Shown here: one piece after another, positions 1 through 8,503 of the stretch | How positions within the stretch are numbered: position 1 is the stretch's first letter | How the letters are laid out: every line of letters begins with the position of its first letter | Notes under the pieces: model-generated | Seen by the model: the letters and a program-made list of their open reading frames with translations, nothing else | Databases searched by the model: none | What the model was told of the DNA's origin: nothing | Translations under genes and position numbers: made by a program | NCBI GenBank assembly: GCA_016218715.1 | Contig: JACRDG010000053.1 | Span: 1-64,000 of the forward strand | Reading direction: 5' to 3' | DNA from: Desulfomonile tiedjei | GTDB taxonomy: Bacteria; Desulfobacterota; Desulfomonilia; Desulfomonilales; Desulfomonilaceae | Length of the DNA: 64,000 nt

Positions 1-1
1 A

Positions 2-1645
2 GACCTCGACCGCCATCGGAAGGTCGTCGACGAACTCTTCTCGAGTCTGTTCCGGCAGCAGCGAGAGGAGTTGGGTGAGCCGACTTCTCCGGACGTGAAG
101 CGAGTTCTGCAGGCCATTCACGACGAACAGACCACCTGCGAGATCCTCTCGGAACTCGGTTTTGCCGATGCGGCGGCATCGTATCCGATTCTGAAAAGCA
201 TCCTGCTCCCTTCGGAAGCGCGATTCGATAAGGAGAAGGGGCGTCTGCTCCTCGAACGCCTCGCTCCAATGTTTCTGGACGAGGTGCTCAAGGCTCCTGA
301 GCCTGCCACTGCGCTGGCAGCGCTGGACCGGTACATCGACTCTCTTCACGCGGCGTCGGGCTATTTTTCGACCTTCCTGGAAAATCCGGCTACGGTGAGG
401 TTTCTCATTCGTATCTTTGGCGAAAGCCGGTTTTTCACAGATCTCCTCATTCGCCACCCGCAATCCATCGATTCGCTGATCGGCCGCGGTTCCTTGGAAC
501 GCCCCCGAGAAAAGGAGGCTCTCGAGGCAGAGCTTGCCCAGCGTCTTGCCTACTACGAGGGGTACGAGCGCGAACTGGAGATCCTGAGGCGTTTCAAACA
601 TGAAGAGATACTGCGTGTAGGAGTCGGCCAATTCTCCGGCGATATCGACTCTCCCACCGCCCGCTGGCTGGTGACTGAGTTGGCCGAGGTGTGTCTTGCC
701 GCGGCGGTGGAGATCGCGGTCAAAGAGATGGCCCGAAGGTTCGGCGCCCTCGATTTCTTCGACGACACGCCTCTGGTCATCCTCGGGCTGGGAAAGCTGG
801 GGGGCCGCGAGATGACGTACCTCTCCGACCTGGACGTCATCTTCATCTACGATCCACCCCAGGAACAGATCGGCCGGTTCTCGGCCCATGAATGGTTTAC
901 TCGCCTCGCTAGCCGCATCATTTCGATTCTGAGTGTTGCCACCGCGGAAGGAACCGTGTTCGAGATCGACACCAGGTTGCGACCTTCGGGGAACAAGGGC
1001 CCGCTGGTATCGTCGATCGACTCGTTCAGGGAGTATCATCAGACCTCATCGCAGTTGTGGGAGAAGCAGGCACTCATAAAAGCCCGGCCGATTACGGGCC
1101 CTCAATGGCTCGCGCAGGACGTGACAAAAATCGTCAACGATTGCGTGCGCCGTACCGAAATGACAGCCGAGGTCCTCGCGGAGATAGCCCGTTTGCGCCG
1201 GAGGATGCAGGATGAGCTGGCAATGGAGACCGACGAGCAGGTGGACCTGAAGACCGGGTACGGCGGCATGGTGGATGTCGAGTTCTTTGTGCAGGGTAAT
1301 ATCCTGAAGTACAGCAAGGCATTCCCCGCTGTCTTGTCCTGCAACACGCTGGAAGCGCTGACAACACTCCGCCAGGAGGGGCTCATCAAGGAAGATGTCT
1401 TTCAGACGCTGAGCGCAGGATACCGGTTCCTAACCAACCTCGAGGACCGCCTCAGGATCATGGAACACCGGAGCATTGACCGCATGCCTCTTTCGGGCGA
1501 GAAACTGAGAGGCCTGGCCAGGCGCATCGGATACGGCGACAACGGAGAAGAACTGTTGGTCAGCGACTACCGCCGCATCACTCGGTCCATCCGGGAGATC
1601 TACGAGTCTTTCTTCGGTGCGAATGGGGCGGAACGGTCAGGATAA
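2..1645 (+). CDS. glnE: Glutamine synthetase adenylyltransferase/deadenylase, 3' part (partial)
   Basis: GlnE adds and removes AMP on glutamine synthetase in response to nitrogen status through PII. The reading frame is open from base 2, so the gene enters from outside the window and only about 547 C-terminal residues are present. Counting from the TTG at 71, the second nucleotidyltransferase domain shows GLGKLGG at 239-245 and the metal-binding SDLD at 252-255. Further on are the GlnE hallmarks KARPITG and YGGMVDVEFFVQ. This is the adenylylating half; in the E. coli enzyme the removing half lies N-terminal, here outside the window. The residues before 71 (H-K-V-V-D-E-L-F) match the end of the first domain, so TTG 71 is not a real start. 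Confidence 0.95.
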   Translation, partial: DLDRHRKVVDELFSSLFRQQREELGEPTSPDVKRVLQAIHDEQTTCEILSELGFADAAASYPILKSILLPSEARFDKEKGRLLLERLAPMFLDEVLKAPEPATALAALDRYIDSLHAASGYFSTFLENPATVRFLIRIFGESRFFTDLLIRHPQSIDSLIGRGSLERPREKEALEAELAQRLAYYEGYERELEILRRFKHEEILRVGVGQFSGDIDSPTARWLVTELAEVCLAAAVEIAVKEMARRFGALDFFDDTPLVILGLGKLGGREMTYLSDLDVIFIYDPPQEQIGRFSAHEWFTRLASRIISILSVATAEGTVFEIDTRLRPSGNKGPLVSSIDSFREYHQTSSQLWEKQALIKARPITGPQWLAQDVTKIVNDCVRRTEMTAEVLAEIARLRRRMQDELAMETDEQVDLKTGYGGMVDVEFFVQGNILKYSKAFPAVLSCNTLEALTTLRQEGLIKEDVFQTLSAGYRFLTNLEDRLRIMEHRSIDRMPLSGEKLRGLARRIGYGDNGEELLVSDYRRITRSIREIYESFFGANGAERSG

Positions 1646-1703
1646 CTCCTGACTGTTTTCCCTGAGTGCCATTGCCAGCTTGTCCGGTAGTGTTTCCTGG
1701 CAC

Positions 1704-1734
<31 letters not shown>

Positions 1735-1812
1735 GGAAGCCAGTCCGCGATTGCTTTCGAGAACCCCTGCAAAATCCGCGCCGAGTTCCGAACCGCAGAA
1801 ACGGCCAATCTC

Positions 1813-1898
1813 GCCCCGGCAGGGACGCCGGGGCCTACGAAAACCCTGTAGCCACCGACCTCCGTCGTACTTGTAGCGACCGGCCTCCGTGCCGGTCG
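1813..1898. repeat. REP-like repeat, left copy flanking the RAYT gene
   Basis: GCCCCGGC, 6-base loop, GCCGGGGC hairpin followed by a conserved spacer and a second hairpin (gaccggcctccgtgccggtc). The first 37 bases (1813-1849) are identical to 2409-2445 on the other side of the transposase gene, in the same orientation. A related, inverted copy is at 7138-7192. Confidence 0.8.
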
Positions 1899-1906
1899 AT
1901 TCGCAA

Positions 1907-2380
1907 TCAATCTCGGCGATCGTCCCCGCAAGGAAGACCAGTCCCCACCCATCTATATTCACCTAGTTCCGGCCATCTTCGTACCGGGTTGTGCACGATA
2001 TAGTCAACCTTCGTCATTAGCTCATCCTCGTTACGGACAATCCGATCAAAGTACTCTTTCTGCCAAACCGTCCCGACTCGTCCAAAATCTCGCTGCAACC
2101 GATTCGCGGTATATGATTTCCAGGTATGGACGACTTGCTGCAAAGGAAATTCTTCCACCGGAGCAGCCAGCACATGCACGTGATCGTCCATCACAACGTA
2201 TGCCAATAGATCGTATCGGTCCCCTGCCAAGTGTTCGATCGCGTCTACCACGAGAGATCTCTCGTCTGGTTCGAGCGGGGGTTGAGACCCGGCCAAACGC
2301 CATGTAACGAAATAGATCGAACCGTCCATCCGCCAGTGATGAAGCCGTCTCGTGTACATGCTAAAAATCGGAGTTTTCAT
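1907..2380 (-). CDS. REP-associated tyrosine transposase (RAYT, IS200/Y1 family)
   Basis: A 157-residue single-strand DNA transposase-like protein thought to mobilise or process REP hairpins. The HUH metal-binding motif is H67-V-H69. The family hallmarks W-R-L-A near the N terminus, WQKEYFDRIVRN (106-117) and YIVHNPV (127-133) are present; a Tyr in the last two is the expected nucleophile. The frame is open upstream to 2623, but that extension would translate the REP repeats, so the ATG at 2380 (M-K-T-P) is preferred. The gene sits between direct copies of a REP-like repeat, the standard arrangement for RAYTs. Length fits the family and the active site looks intact. Confidence 0.9.
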   Translation of the reverse strand: MKTPIFSMYTRRLHHWRMDGSIYFVTWRLAGSQPPLEPDERSLVVDAIEHLAGDRYDLLAYVVMDDHVHVLAAPVEEFPLQQVVHTWKSYTANRLQRDFGRVGTVWQKEYFDRIVRNEDELMTKVDYIVHNPVRRWPELGEYRWVGTGLPCGDDRRD

Positions 2381-2408
2381 GCGCTTCGCCTCGCTGTACG
2401 CTGAGGAC

Positions 2409-2519
2409 GCCCCGGCAGGGACGCCGGGGCCTACGAAAACCCTGTGGCCCCCGACCCCCGTTGTACTTGTAGCGACCAGCCTCCGTTGTACTTGTAGCGA
2501 CCAGCCTCCGTGCCGGTCG
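2409..2519. repeat. REP-like repeat, right copy flanking the RAYT gene
   Basis: Starts with the same 37 bases as 1813-1849. The second half (ttgtacttgtagcgaccagcctcc) is present twice in tandem here and once in the left copy. The gap between the RAYT and the CHAT gene is made of this repeat. Confidence 0.8.
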
Positions 2520-2549
2520 CTCTGCCTGGCAGGACACGGTGGCCTTTCT

Positions 2550-5500
2550 CTACTCCACTTCTCCCACCAGGATGAACGGCGCCCAGAAGAAGGGGTGGTC
2601 GTATCCGTTCTTCCGTATCTCATCTCGGGCTGACTTCAACGCTTCGAGCTTGGGTTTCCCTTCTTTCAAGTGTCGAAAGAAGCTGTCGGTCAGTTGCACC
2701 GAAGAGTCCTGCGCCACCGACCAGAGCGTCATGAGGACCGATTTCGCCCCGGCATACTGGAATGCTCGCCCCATTCCCATGGTCCCCTCACCGGAGATTC
2801 TCTTGCCCAGGCCGCTCTGGCACGCGGTAAGCGCCACGATATTGCTGTTCATCTTGAGACCCATGACCTCACTCTGCCGGAGGAAACCGTCTTCCCCATC
2901 GGGTTGGTTGACGAGGGTGAGGACGAGCACCGGTTCCTTAAGCCCTCCCAGATCCATCCCCGCGTATCCGTGGGTCCCGAACACGATGCTCCCGTACTGG
3001 GTCAGGTCCTTTTGCTTAAAGGCGGCTTTGGTGGCCTGGAGGCCTTCGCACACATCCGCTGCATTGGGGTAATTTTTCTTCAGGTCGTCTCCCAATTTCT
3101 TCGTGAGGGCCATCCGTGGCCAGACGACCCCGTTTTGACTCTTTGCGGACATGAGTATGTCCTTGGTCAGCATATTGAGGAGTTGTATCCGCTCATTGTG
3201 TTTGGCCTGCACGAAACGGGGATCATCGTCGGAAAAGACCGGGTCGCACATCACCAAGAGCTTGTTTCCGGAACTCTGCTGCTTGCCGAAATTCCTGGCC
3301 AGGGTCAGGGCGGTGATGGACTGGTAGTAGGAGATGGGATTCCGGTCGCCGAAGAATTGCGCTCCCGTAGTGTTGGGAATGCCGTCCTTCATCACGACGA
3401 TGCCGCCATCATTGAGCACCAGCATCTCGAACGGCAAGACGCCGAGGCAGTCTGCCGGGACGATAATGAGCGGAGCGTCCTTCGGCAGTTCCGGAAGGAT
3501 GTCCGATAAGAGGATATCTGCCAGTTTCTTGCCGGATTCGAAGTCGAACTTCACGATTTTCTCTAGAATATTCTCCTCAGGCCTAATGTCCAGGGGTTCC
3601 CTGAAGTTCCTGACGAGGGTATCCAGTTCCTTTCTCGAGACCGGTTTGCATAGGGCCTTTTTCAGCTCTCTTCCCTTGGTTAAGTAGATAATCAGCCCTG
3701 GATCACCTACATCGTACGAAAGCACCCATTCGTTCTCTTTCAGAGCAGTCTGCGCCATATCCATAGGTTGCGGGTATTTGGTGGCCGCAAAGAGGGGATA
3801 TTTCTCCCGGAGCATTTGAACATGGGCCGCCTGCTTTGCCTTGGCTTCGTTCACCTGGGGCTCCAGGCTCGCTATGATATCTTTATTCTCCTTCTGATAT
3901 CCCTTTTGCAGTGACTTGGTCAGCGCTGCCAGTTCGTTTGCGAGAGCGGCGTCCTCCTCACGGATCTCCTTGGGCACATCCCTGCCGGTGTACCCGCCAC
4001 GATTGGATATGGCTTCGGCGAAGAGTCTCGCCTTGGTGTATTCCGATTGCTTCAGGGCTTCCAGGGGCTTGTTCATCTTGGTCAGCACCCTAGCAAGCCC
4101 TTCGTAAGGCACGGTCCGGTAGAATCCGCCAATCTTCACATCAAAGAACGTCTCCCGTTCAGCCTCGTTCAGGCTCGATCTCAGGGTTTCCGTGAGGTCT
4201 ACAGCCTTGCGAAAGGAGGCTGCCGCACTGGAATTCTCTCCCAGGCCCTCAGATACCATACCCAAACCGGTATAAGAGGTGAACAGAGTGTCCGTTCTAC
4301 GGCTCATCTCTGCACGCTTCAGCTCTGTTTCATAGAACCTCTTGGCTGCCGCCCAATCTCTTTTCCCCAAAGACAGCAGCCCCAGACAAACGCTCACATT
4401 GGCCTGCTTCACGAACGGCTCGGCCTGGTCTATTTGCCCCGTGTCCAGGTACAGGTTACCAATACTCATTATGGCCAGTGTCGCTGGGATTCCGGTTTTC
4501 TTGTAAATGGCAAGTCCCTGCTCAAAGTGTTTCAGCGCCTTGTCGTATTCGCCCCAGGTCTGATAAACTCGACCGAGGTTGTTCAGCGTGTTTCCTTCCG
4601 TCTTTACGTCTCCAACCTTTCTCGATAACTCCAGGGACTTCTCGTAATACTCCACCGCCTTCTGATACTGGCCCCAGTCTCTGTACACGTTCCCCAGGTT
4701 GTTCAGCGTTTTTCCCTCCGTCTTTACGTCTCCAATCTTTCTCGATAACTCCAAGGACTTCTCGTAATACTCCACTGTCTTCCCATACTGACCCCAGTCA
4801 GTGTACACGTTCCCCAGGTTGCCCAGGGCGTTTGCTTCAGTCTTTTGATTACCCAGTTTGCGGGCCATCTCTGCGGATTCTTCATGGAGCTCTATCGCTT
4901 TTTGATACTGCCCCCAATGCCAGTACACTGTCCCTAGGTTACCGAGGGTGGAGCCTTCGCCGCGTACGTCTCCAATCTTTCTCGATAACTCCAGGGACTT
5001 CTCGTAATACTCCACTGCCGTCCCATACTGACCCCAGTCCGAATACACACAACCGAGGTTGTTCAGCGTTTTTCCCTCCGTCTTTACGTCTCCAATCTTT
5101 CTCGATAACTCCAAGGACTTCTCGTAATACTCCACCGCTTTCCCATACTGACTCCTGGCCGAATGCACGATCCCCAGGCAGGTCAGGGACATCGATTCAC
5201 CCTTGAGGTCACCAAGCTTCCGACATATCGCAAGTTCCTTCTCGTAATACTCCACCGCTTTCCCATATTGACCCCACTCTAAATGCACATTACCCAGGTT
5301 GCCCAGGGATTGTCCTTCGCCCTTGAGGTCGCCAAACTTCCTCTTGATGGCAAGGGACTTCCCGTAATACTCCACCGCCTGCCGATACTCGCCCCAACCA
5401 GCGTAAATAGTCCCGATGTCGTTGTATGCGTAAGCGGCATCCTCTCTCTCCCCCACCTTGTCATAGATACCGAGGGCCTCCTGGTATTTCTGAAGGGCCT

Positions 5501-5654
5501 GTTTCAGATCCTCGTTGGATTTGGCCTTCTCTTTGAGAGCGACCGCCTCGTTGTGGAGGCGTTTGGCATCCTGCTTGGACTGGGCCTGGGCGGCACCCGG
5601 TACAAAGGCCGAGAGCATGGACAGGGCCGTGATCAGGGCAAACAACGCTTTCAT
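2550..5654 (-). CDS. Secreted TPR-CHAT (caspase-like) protein
   Basis: About 1034 residues from the ATG at 5654, which begins a clear signal peptide (M-K-A-L-F then a hydrophobic stretch ending A-Q-A-Q). The open frame upstream to 5795 (GTG) lacks this logic. Residues ~60-440 are about nine 40-residue kinesin-light-chain-type TPRs (core L-G-N-V-Y-x-x-W-G-Q-Y-x-K-A-V-E-Y-Y-E-K-S-L). The C-terminal ~300 residues are a CHAT domain: catalytic His in FGTHGYAG (~895), catalytic Cys in ALTACQSGLG (~943), then GAKSVLMTLW and FFWAPFILVGE. CHAT domains are caspase-family Cys proteases, often activated through fused TPRs. Here an exported protease is predicted. Substrate unknown. Confidence 0.9.
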   Translation of the reverse strand: MKALFALITALSMLSAFVPGAAQAQSKQDAKRLHNEAVALKEKAKSNEDLKQALQKYQEALGIYDKVGEREDAAYAYNDIGTIYAGWGEYRQAVEYYGKSLAIKRKFGDLKGEGQSLGNLGNVHLEWGQYGKAVEYYEKELAICRKLGDLKGESMSLTCLGIVHSARSQYGKAVEYYEKSLELSRKIGDVKTEGKTLNNLGCVYSDWGQYGTAVEYYEKSLELSRKIGDVRGEGSTLGNLGTVYWHWGQYQKAIELHEESAEMARKLGNQKTEANALGNLGNVYTDWGQYGKTVEYYEKSLELSRKIGDVKTEGKTLNNLGNVYRDWGQYQKAVEYYEKSLELSRKVGDVKTEGNTLNNLGRVYQTWGEYDKALKHFEQGLAIYKKTGIPATLAIMSIGNLYLDTGQIDQAEPFVKQANVSVCLGLLSLGKRDWAAAKRFYETELKRAEMSRRTDTLFTSYTGLGMVSEGLGENSSAAASFRKAVDLTETLRSSLNEAERETFFDVKIGGFYRTVPYEGLARVLTKMNKPLEALKQSEYTKARLFAEAISNRGGYTGRDVPKEIREEDAALANELAALTKSLQKGYQKENKDIIASLEPQVNEAKAKQAAHVQMLREKYPLFAATKYPQPMDMAQTALKENEWVLSYDVGDPGLIIYLTKGRELKKALCKPVSRKELDTLVRNFREPLDIRPEENILEKIVKFDFESGKKLADILLSDILPELPKDAPLIIVPADCLGVLPFEMLVLNDGGIVVMKDGIPNTTGAQFFGDRNPISYYQSITALTLARNFGKQQSSGNKLLVMCDPVFSDDDPRFVQAKHNERIQLLNMLTKDILMSAKSQNGVVWPRMALTKKLGDDLKKNYPNAADVCEGLQATKAAFKQKDLTQYGSIVFGTHGYAGMDLGGLKEPVLVLTLVNQPDGEDGFLRQSEVMGLKMNSNIVALTACQSGLGKRISGEGTMGMGRAFQYAGAKSVLMTLWSVAQDSSVQLTDSFFRHLKEGKPKLEALKSARDEIRKNGYDHPFFWAPFILVGEVE
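4600..5400 (-). repeat. Near-identical 120-bp TPR-coding repeats
   Basis: Units spaced exactly 120 bp share long stretches such as ctcgataactccagggactt (4621, 4741, 4981, 5101 with one or two changes), followed by ctcgtaatactccac. Identity at DNA level, not only protein level, points to recent duplication or gene conversion within the TPR array. Confidence 0.85.
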
Positions 5655-5851
5655 GGGTGCTCCCCCTCTGTCAATCAGCGGACCGGACGTGATGGAATCC
5701 TGATGATGACCACAAGATTCTCCCAATGCTTGGTGGATATCAACCTGTTTCTTGGAACGTATCTTGGGGACGGTTTCGCGACACTCACATCTCACGATTC
5801 ACTAGAACAGTAGGCGGGGATTAGGAAACATGACAACGAAAACGAGGGGAA

Positions 5852-5871
5852 CCCCGGATCGGAGTCCGGGG
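5852..5871 (-). terminator. Possible terminator after the first pilT-like gene
   Basis: Hairpin CCCCGGA, 6-base loop, TCCGGGG, followed on the minus strand by a loosely T-rich stretch (ttcccctcgttttcgttg). The 5655-5980 gap also has a second hairpin, CAGGGT/ACCCTG, near 5878. Nothing coding is seen in this gap. Confidence 0.35.
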
Positions 5872-5980
5872 CGGACGCCAGGGTCCAGATGTCACCCTGA
5901 CGAACCGCTAGTCTGGACGCGCTTGCAATGGCCTTTGGTGAGGAGACACGGGGAGTCTCACGCGAGGAAGCGTTACCGCG

Positions 5981-7054
5981 CTATTCGATCACCGAGTCAC
6001 CGCACTGGTCGGCGAAGAGGGCTTTGTCACTGGCTTTCCAGTACGCTTCTTCGGGAGTTATACGGCCCTGATTCACCAGCGCTTGCAGCGCCTGGTCGAG
6101 GGTTTGCATCCCCTCGGTGGAACCGGTCTGGATCACAGAAGCGAGCTGCGTCAGTTTCCCTTCCCGGATGAGGTTCGACACACCGGTGCCACCGATAAGG
6201 ATCTCTACCGCAGCGCATCTGCCGAGTCCATCCGCGGTCTTGACGAGCTGCTGGGAGATCACGGCCTTCAACGAGTCGCTGATCATGCTCCGGACCTGGT
6301 TTTGTTGGGTCGCGGGAAAGGCATTGATCACCCGGTCGATCGTGCTCGCAGCGGAATTGGTATGGAGCGTTCCGTACACGAGGATTCCCAGCTCCGCGCA
6401 GGTCAAAGCCAGGGAGATCGTCTCCAGATCTCGCATTTCGCCTACCAGAATGATGTCCGGATCCTCTCGGGACGCGACCCGGAGCGCGTCCGCGAAACTG
6501 TTGGCGTGTCCTCCTATTTCCCTCTGGGTGATGAGAGACTTCCGGTTTTCGTGGACGAACTCAAGCGGATCTTCAATGGTGATAATGTGCTTTTCCCATG
6601 TCCGGTTGATGTGGTCGATCATCGCGGCCAGGGTGGTAGATTTTCCCGAACCGGTGGGGCCCGTGACCAGCACCAGTCCACGCTGGATATCGAGAATGCG
6701 CCGTACCCCGTCAGGCACGCCGAGTTCTTCGAGGCTCAGGATACGGCTGGGGATCTGGCGGAAGACCGCACACACCCCGCGCATCGTGTAGAAATAGTTG
6801 CATCTGAAGCGAGCCTCAAGCCCTTGGACCTCATGAGACTTGTCAAGTTCGAGCGTGGTGGTCAGCCGCTTGCGCTGCTCTTCCGTCATCATCTCGAAAA
6901 AGAGCTGCTCGTTCACCTGATGCGACAGACGTCCATACTTGGTCGGGGTGAGATCTCCTTTAAGCCTGAGCATTGGAGGAAACCCGGGTATCATATGAAG
7001 ATCCGATGCCCCGGTTCTGACCACTTCAGCGAGTAATCCGTCTATCTTTGCCAT
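5981..7054 (-). CDS. pilT: Type IV pilus retraction ATPase, PilT family
   Basis: A 357-residue hexameric secretion ATPase that powers pilus retraction (twitching). Walker A is GPTGSGKS (132-139), the Asp box is I-E-D-P-L-E-F-V-H (160-168), Walker B is I-L-V-G-E-M-R-D (202-209), and the His box GTLHTNSA (228-235) is intact. The N-terminal start M-A-K-I-D-G-L-L and G-A-S-D-L-H are typical of PilT. A second family member follows upstream at 7262-8305. No other pilus gene is in the window, so the pilus machinery must be elsewhere. Confidence 0.93.
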   Translation of the reverse strand: MAKIDGLLAEVVRTGASDLHMIPGFPPMLRLKGDLTPTKYGRLSHQVNEQLFFEMMTEEQRKRLTTTLELDKSHEVQGLEARFRCNYFYTMRGVCAVFRQIPSRILSLEELGVPDGVRRILDIQRGLVLVTGPTGSGKSTTLAAMIDHINRTWEKHIITIEDPLEFVHENRKSLITQREIGGHANSFADALRVASREDPDIILVGEMRDLETISLALTCAELGILVYGTLHTNSAASTIDRVINAFPATQQNQVRSMISDSLKAVISQQLVKTADGLGRCAAVEILIGGTGVSNLIREGKLTQLASVIQTGSTEGMQTLDQALQALVNQGRITPEEAYWKASDKALFADQCGDSVIE

Positions 7055-7137
7055 AAACTCCGTCGCTCCGATACAGCTAAGTACGCCTTTTCACAAATAA
7101 GGTCACACGGCCACTCACTCCGTCCTCCCTTTCCCTA

Positions 7138-7192
7138 GGGCCCGGCGTCCCTGCCGGGCCGTCTTGAAAGACCGGCACGGAGGCCGGTCGCT
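7138..7192. repeat. REP-like repeat, inverted relative to the RAYT-flanking copies
   Basis: GGCCCGGC-gtccct-GCCGGGCC and then gaccggcacggaggccggtc-gctac, the reverse complement order of the two hairpins at 1813-1898. It fills much of the gap between the two pilT-like genes. Confidence 0.7.
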
Positions 7193-7261
7193 ACAATCAA
7201 AGACGGCCCTTGCCCTCACAAGAGGGACGGGAATACGTGACTGTATTTGAGAACACGTGTA

Positions 7262-8305
7262 CTACGCGAAGCGTTTCTTGTTCTCGGCCCAGAACCTGGC
7301 AGTGGGCTTATCGACGACGCGGGCCCTCAGCAGGTCATCGATTGCGTCGTCCATGGCCATCATCCCTTGAGCGCGGCCGGTCTGCATGATGGACTTCAAT
7401 TGAAACGTGCGTTCCGTACGAATCAAGTTGGACACGGGAACCGTGCCGATCATGACCTCGCATGCCAGGGCCAGCCCTTTGCCATCGGCACGCGGGAGAA
7501 GCCGCTGCGTGACGACGGCCCTCAAGCTCCCTGCCAGCATGGCCCTGATCTGGTTCTGCTCGTCAGGCGGGAACGAATCAATGATCCGGTCCACAGTCTT
7601 GGGTGCTGAAGAAGTGGCGAGCGTTCCGATCACCAGGTGCCCTGTCTCAGCCGCGGACACCGCCAACCGAATCGTGTCCAGATCGCGCAGCTCGCCAACC
7701 ATGATCACGTCCGGATCTTCCCGGAGTGCTGCCCTGAGGGCATTGGCAAACGACAGGGTGTGGGCTCCCAGTTGGCGCTGATTCACGACCCCTTTCCTAG
7801 TCGGATGGACGAATTCGATAGGATCTTCGACGGTGAGAATATGGACGGGCCGCCGCGAATTGATGTAGTCGATCATAGATGCCATGGTAGTTGTCTTCCC
7901 CTGCCCCGTGGCACCCGTCACCAGAATGATCCCCTGATGAAAGTCGCAGAATTTCTTTACGACATGAGGGATGCGTAGCTCGTCAAGGGCCGGAATCTGA
8001 AGCGGGATGACTCTGAAGGTGATATCGAGACCGCGCCGCTGACGGATCGCGTTTCCCCTGAATCGCGCCATCTCTTTGATTTCGTAACTGAAATCCAGTT
8101 GGAGATTCTGGTCCAGCATCTGGCGCTGACCGGGGGAGAGTATTTCATAAAGGAGTTTCTCGGCAATTTCCACAGTAATGACAGGGGATTGGACCGGCTT
8201 CAATTTGCCGAAATGACGCAGGACGAATTGGCTCCCACTCGCAATGTGAACGTCGGACGCCCGGGCCTTGGCAGCCATCTGGAGCACGGAATCTATCTGC
8301 GCCAT
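7262..8305 (-). CDS. Divergent PilT/PilU-like ATPase with altered His box
   Basis: A 347-residue paralogue of the neighbouring PilT with the same N-terminal PAS-like region and ATPase core. Walker A reads GATGQGKT (131-138) rather than GPTGSGKS. The Asp box T-V-E-D-P-I-E-F-V-H and Walker B I-M-V-G-E-L-R-D are normal. The His box reads GTLATSSAPKT, so the conserved His is Ala at position 230. It may act like PilU, as an accessory motor working with PilT, or have a different job. The pair lies on the same strand, separated by 207 bp containing a REP-like repeat. Confidence 0.88.
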   Translation of the reverse strand: MAQIDSVLQMAAKARASDVHIASGSQFVLRHFGKLKPVQSPVITVEIAEKLLYEILSPGQRQMLDQNLQLDFSYEIKEMARFRGNAIRQRRGLDITFRVIPLQIPALDELRIPHVVKKFCDFHQGIILVTGATGQGKTTTMASMIDYINSRRPVHILTVEDPIEFVHPTRKGVVNQRQLGAHTLSFANALRAALREDPDVIMVGELRDLDTIRLAVSAAETGHLVIGTLATSSAPKTVDRIIDSFPPDEQNQIRAMLAGSLRAVVTQRLLPRADGKGLALACEVMIGTVPVSNLIRTERTFQLKSIMQTGRAQGMMAMDDAIDDLLRARVVDKPTARFWAENKKRFA

Positions 8306-8503
8306 GTGTCATCCCTCATGCGGAAGCCGTGAGGGCACCGGCTCATACCCGTTCGCCTGCAGACTGTGAAGGTCCCCTGTCCTCGATCGTTTCACTCGCA
8401 GCCCCCCCACTGTTAATGCCGCTTCTTGACTGTGGACGAGTTCGGCCAAGAGACCGGACGGGTCTGACGCCTACCGCGCGCACCCTGTACCCGGGACCCG
8501 GCG

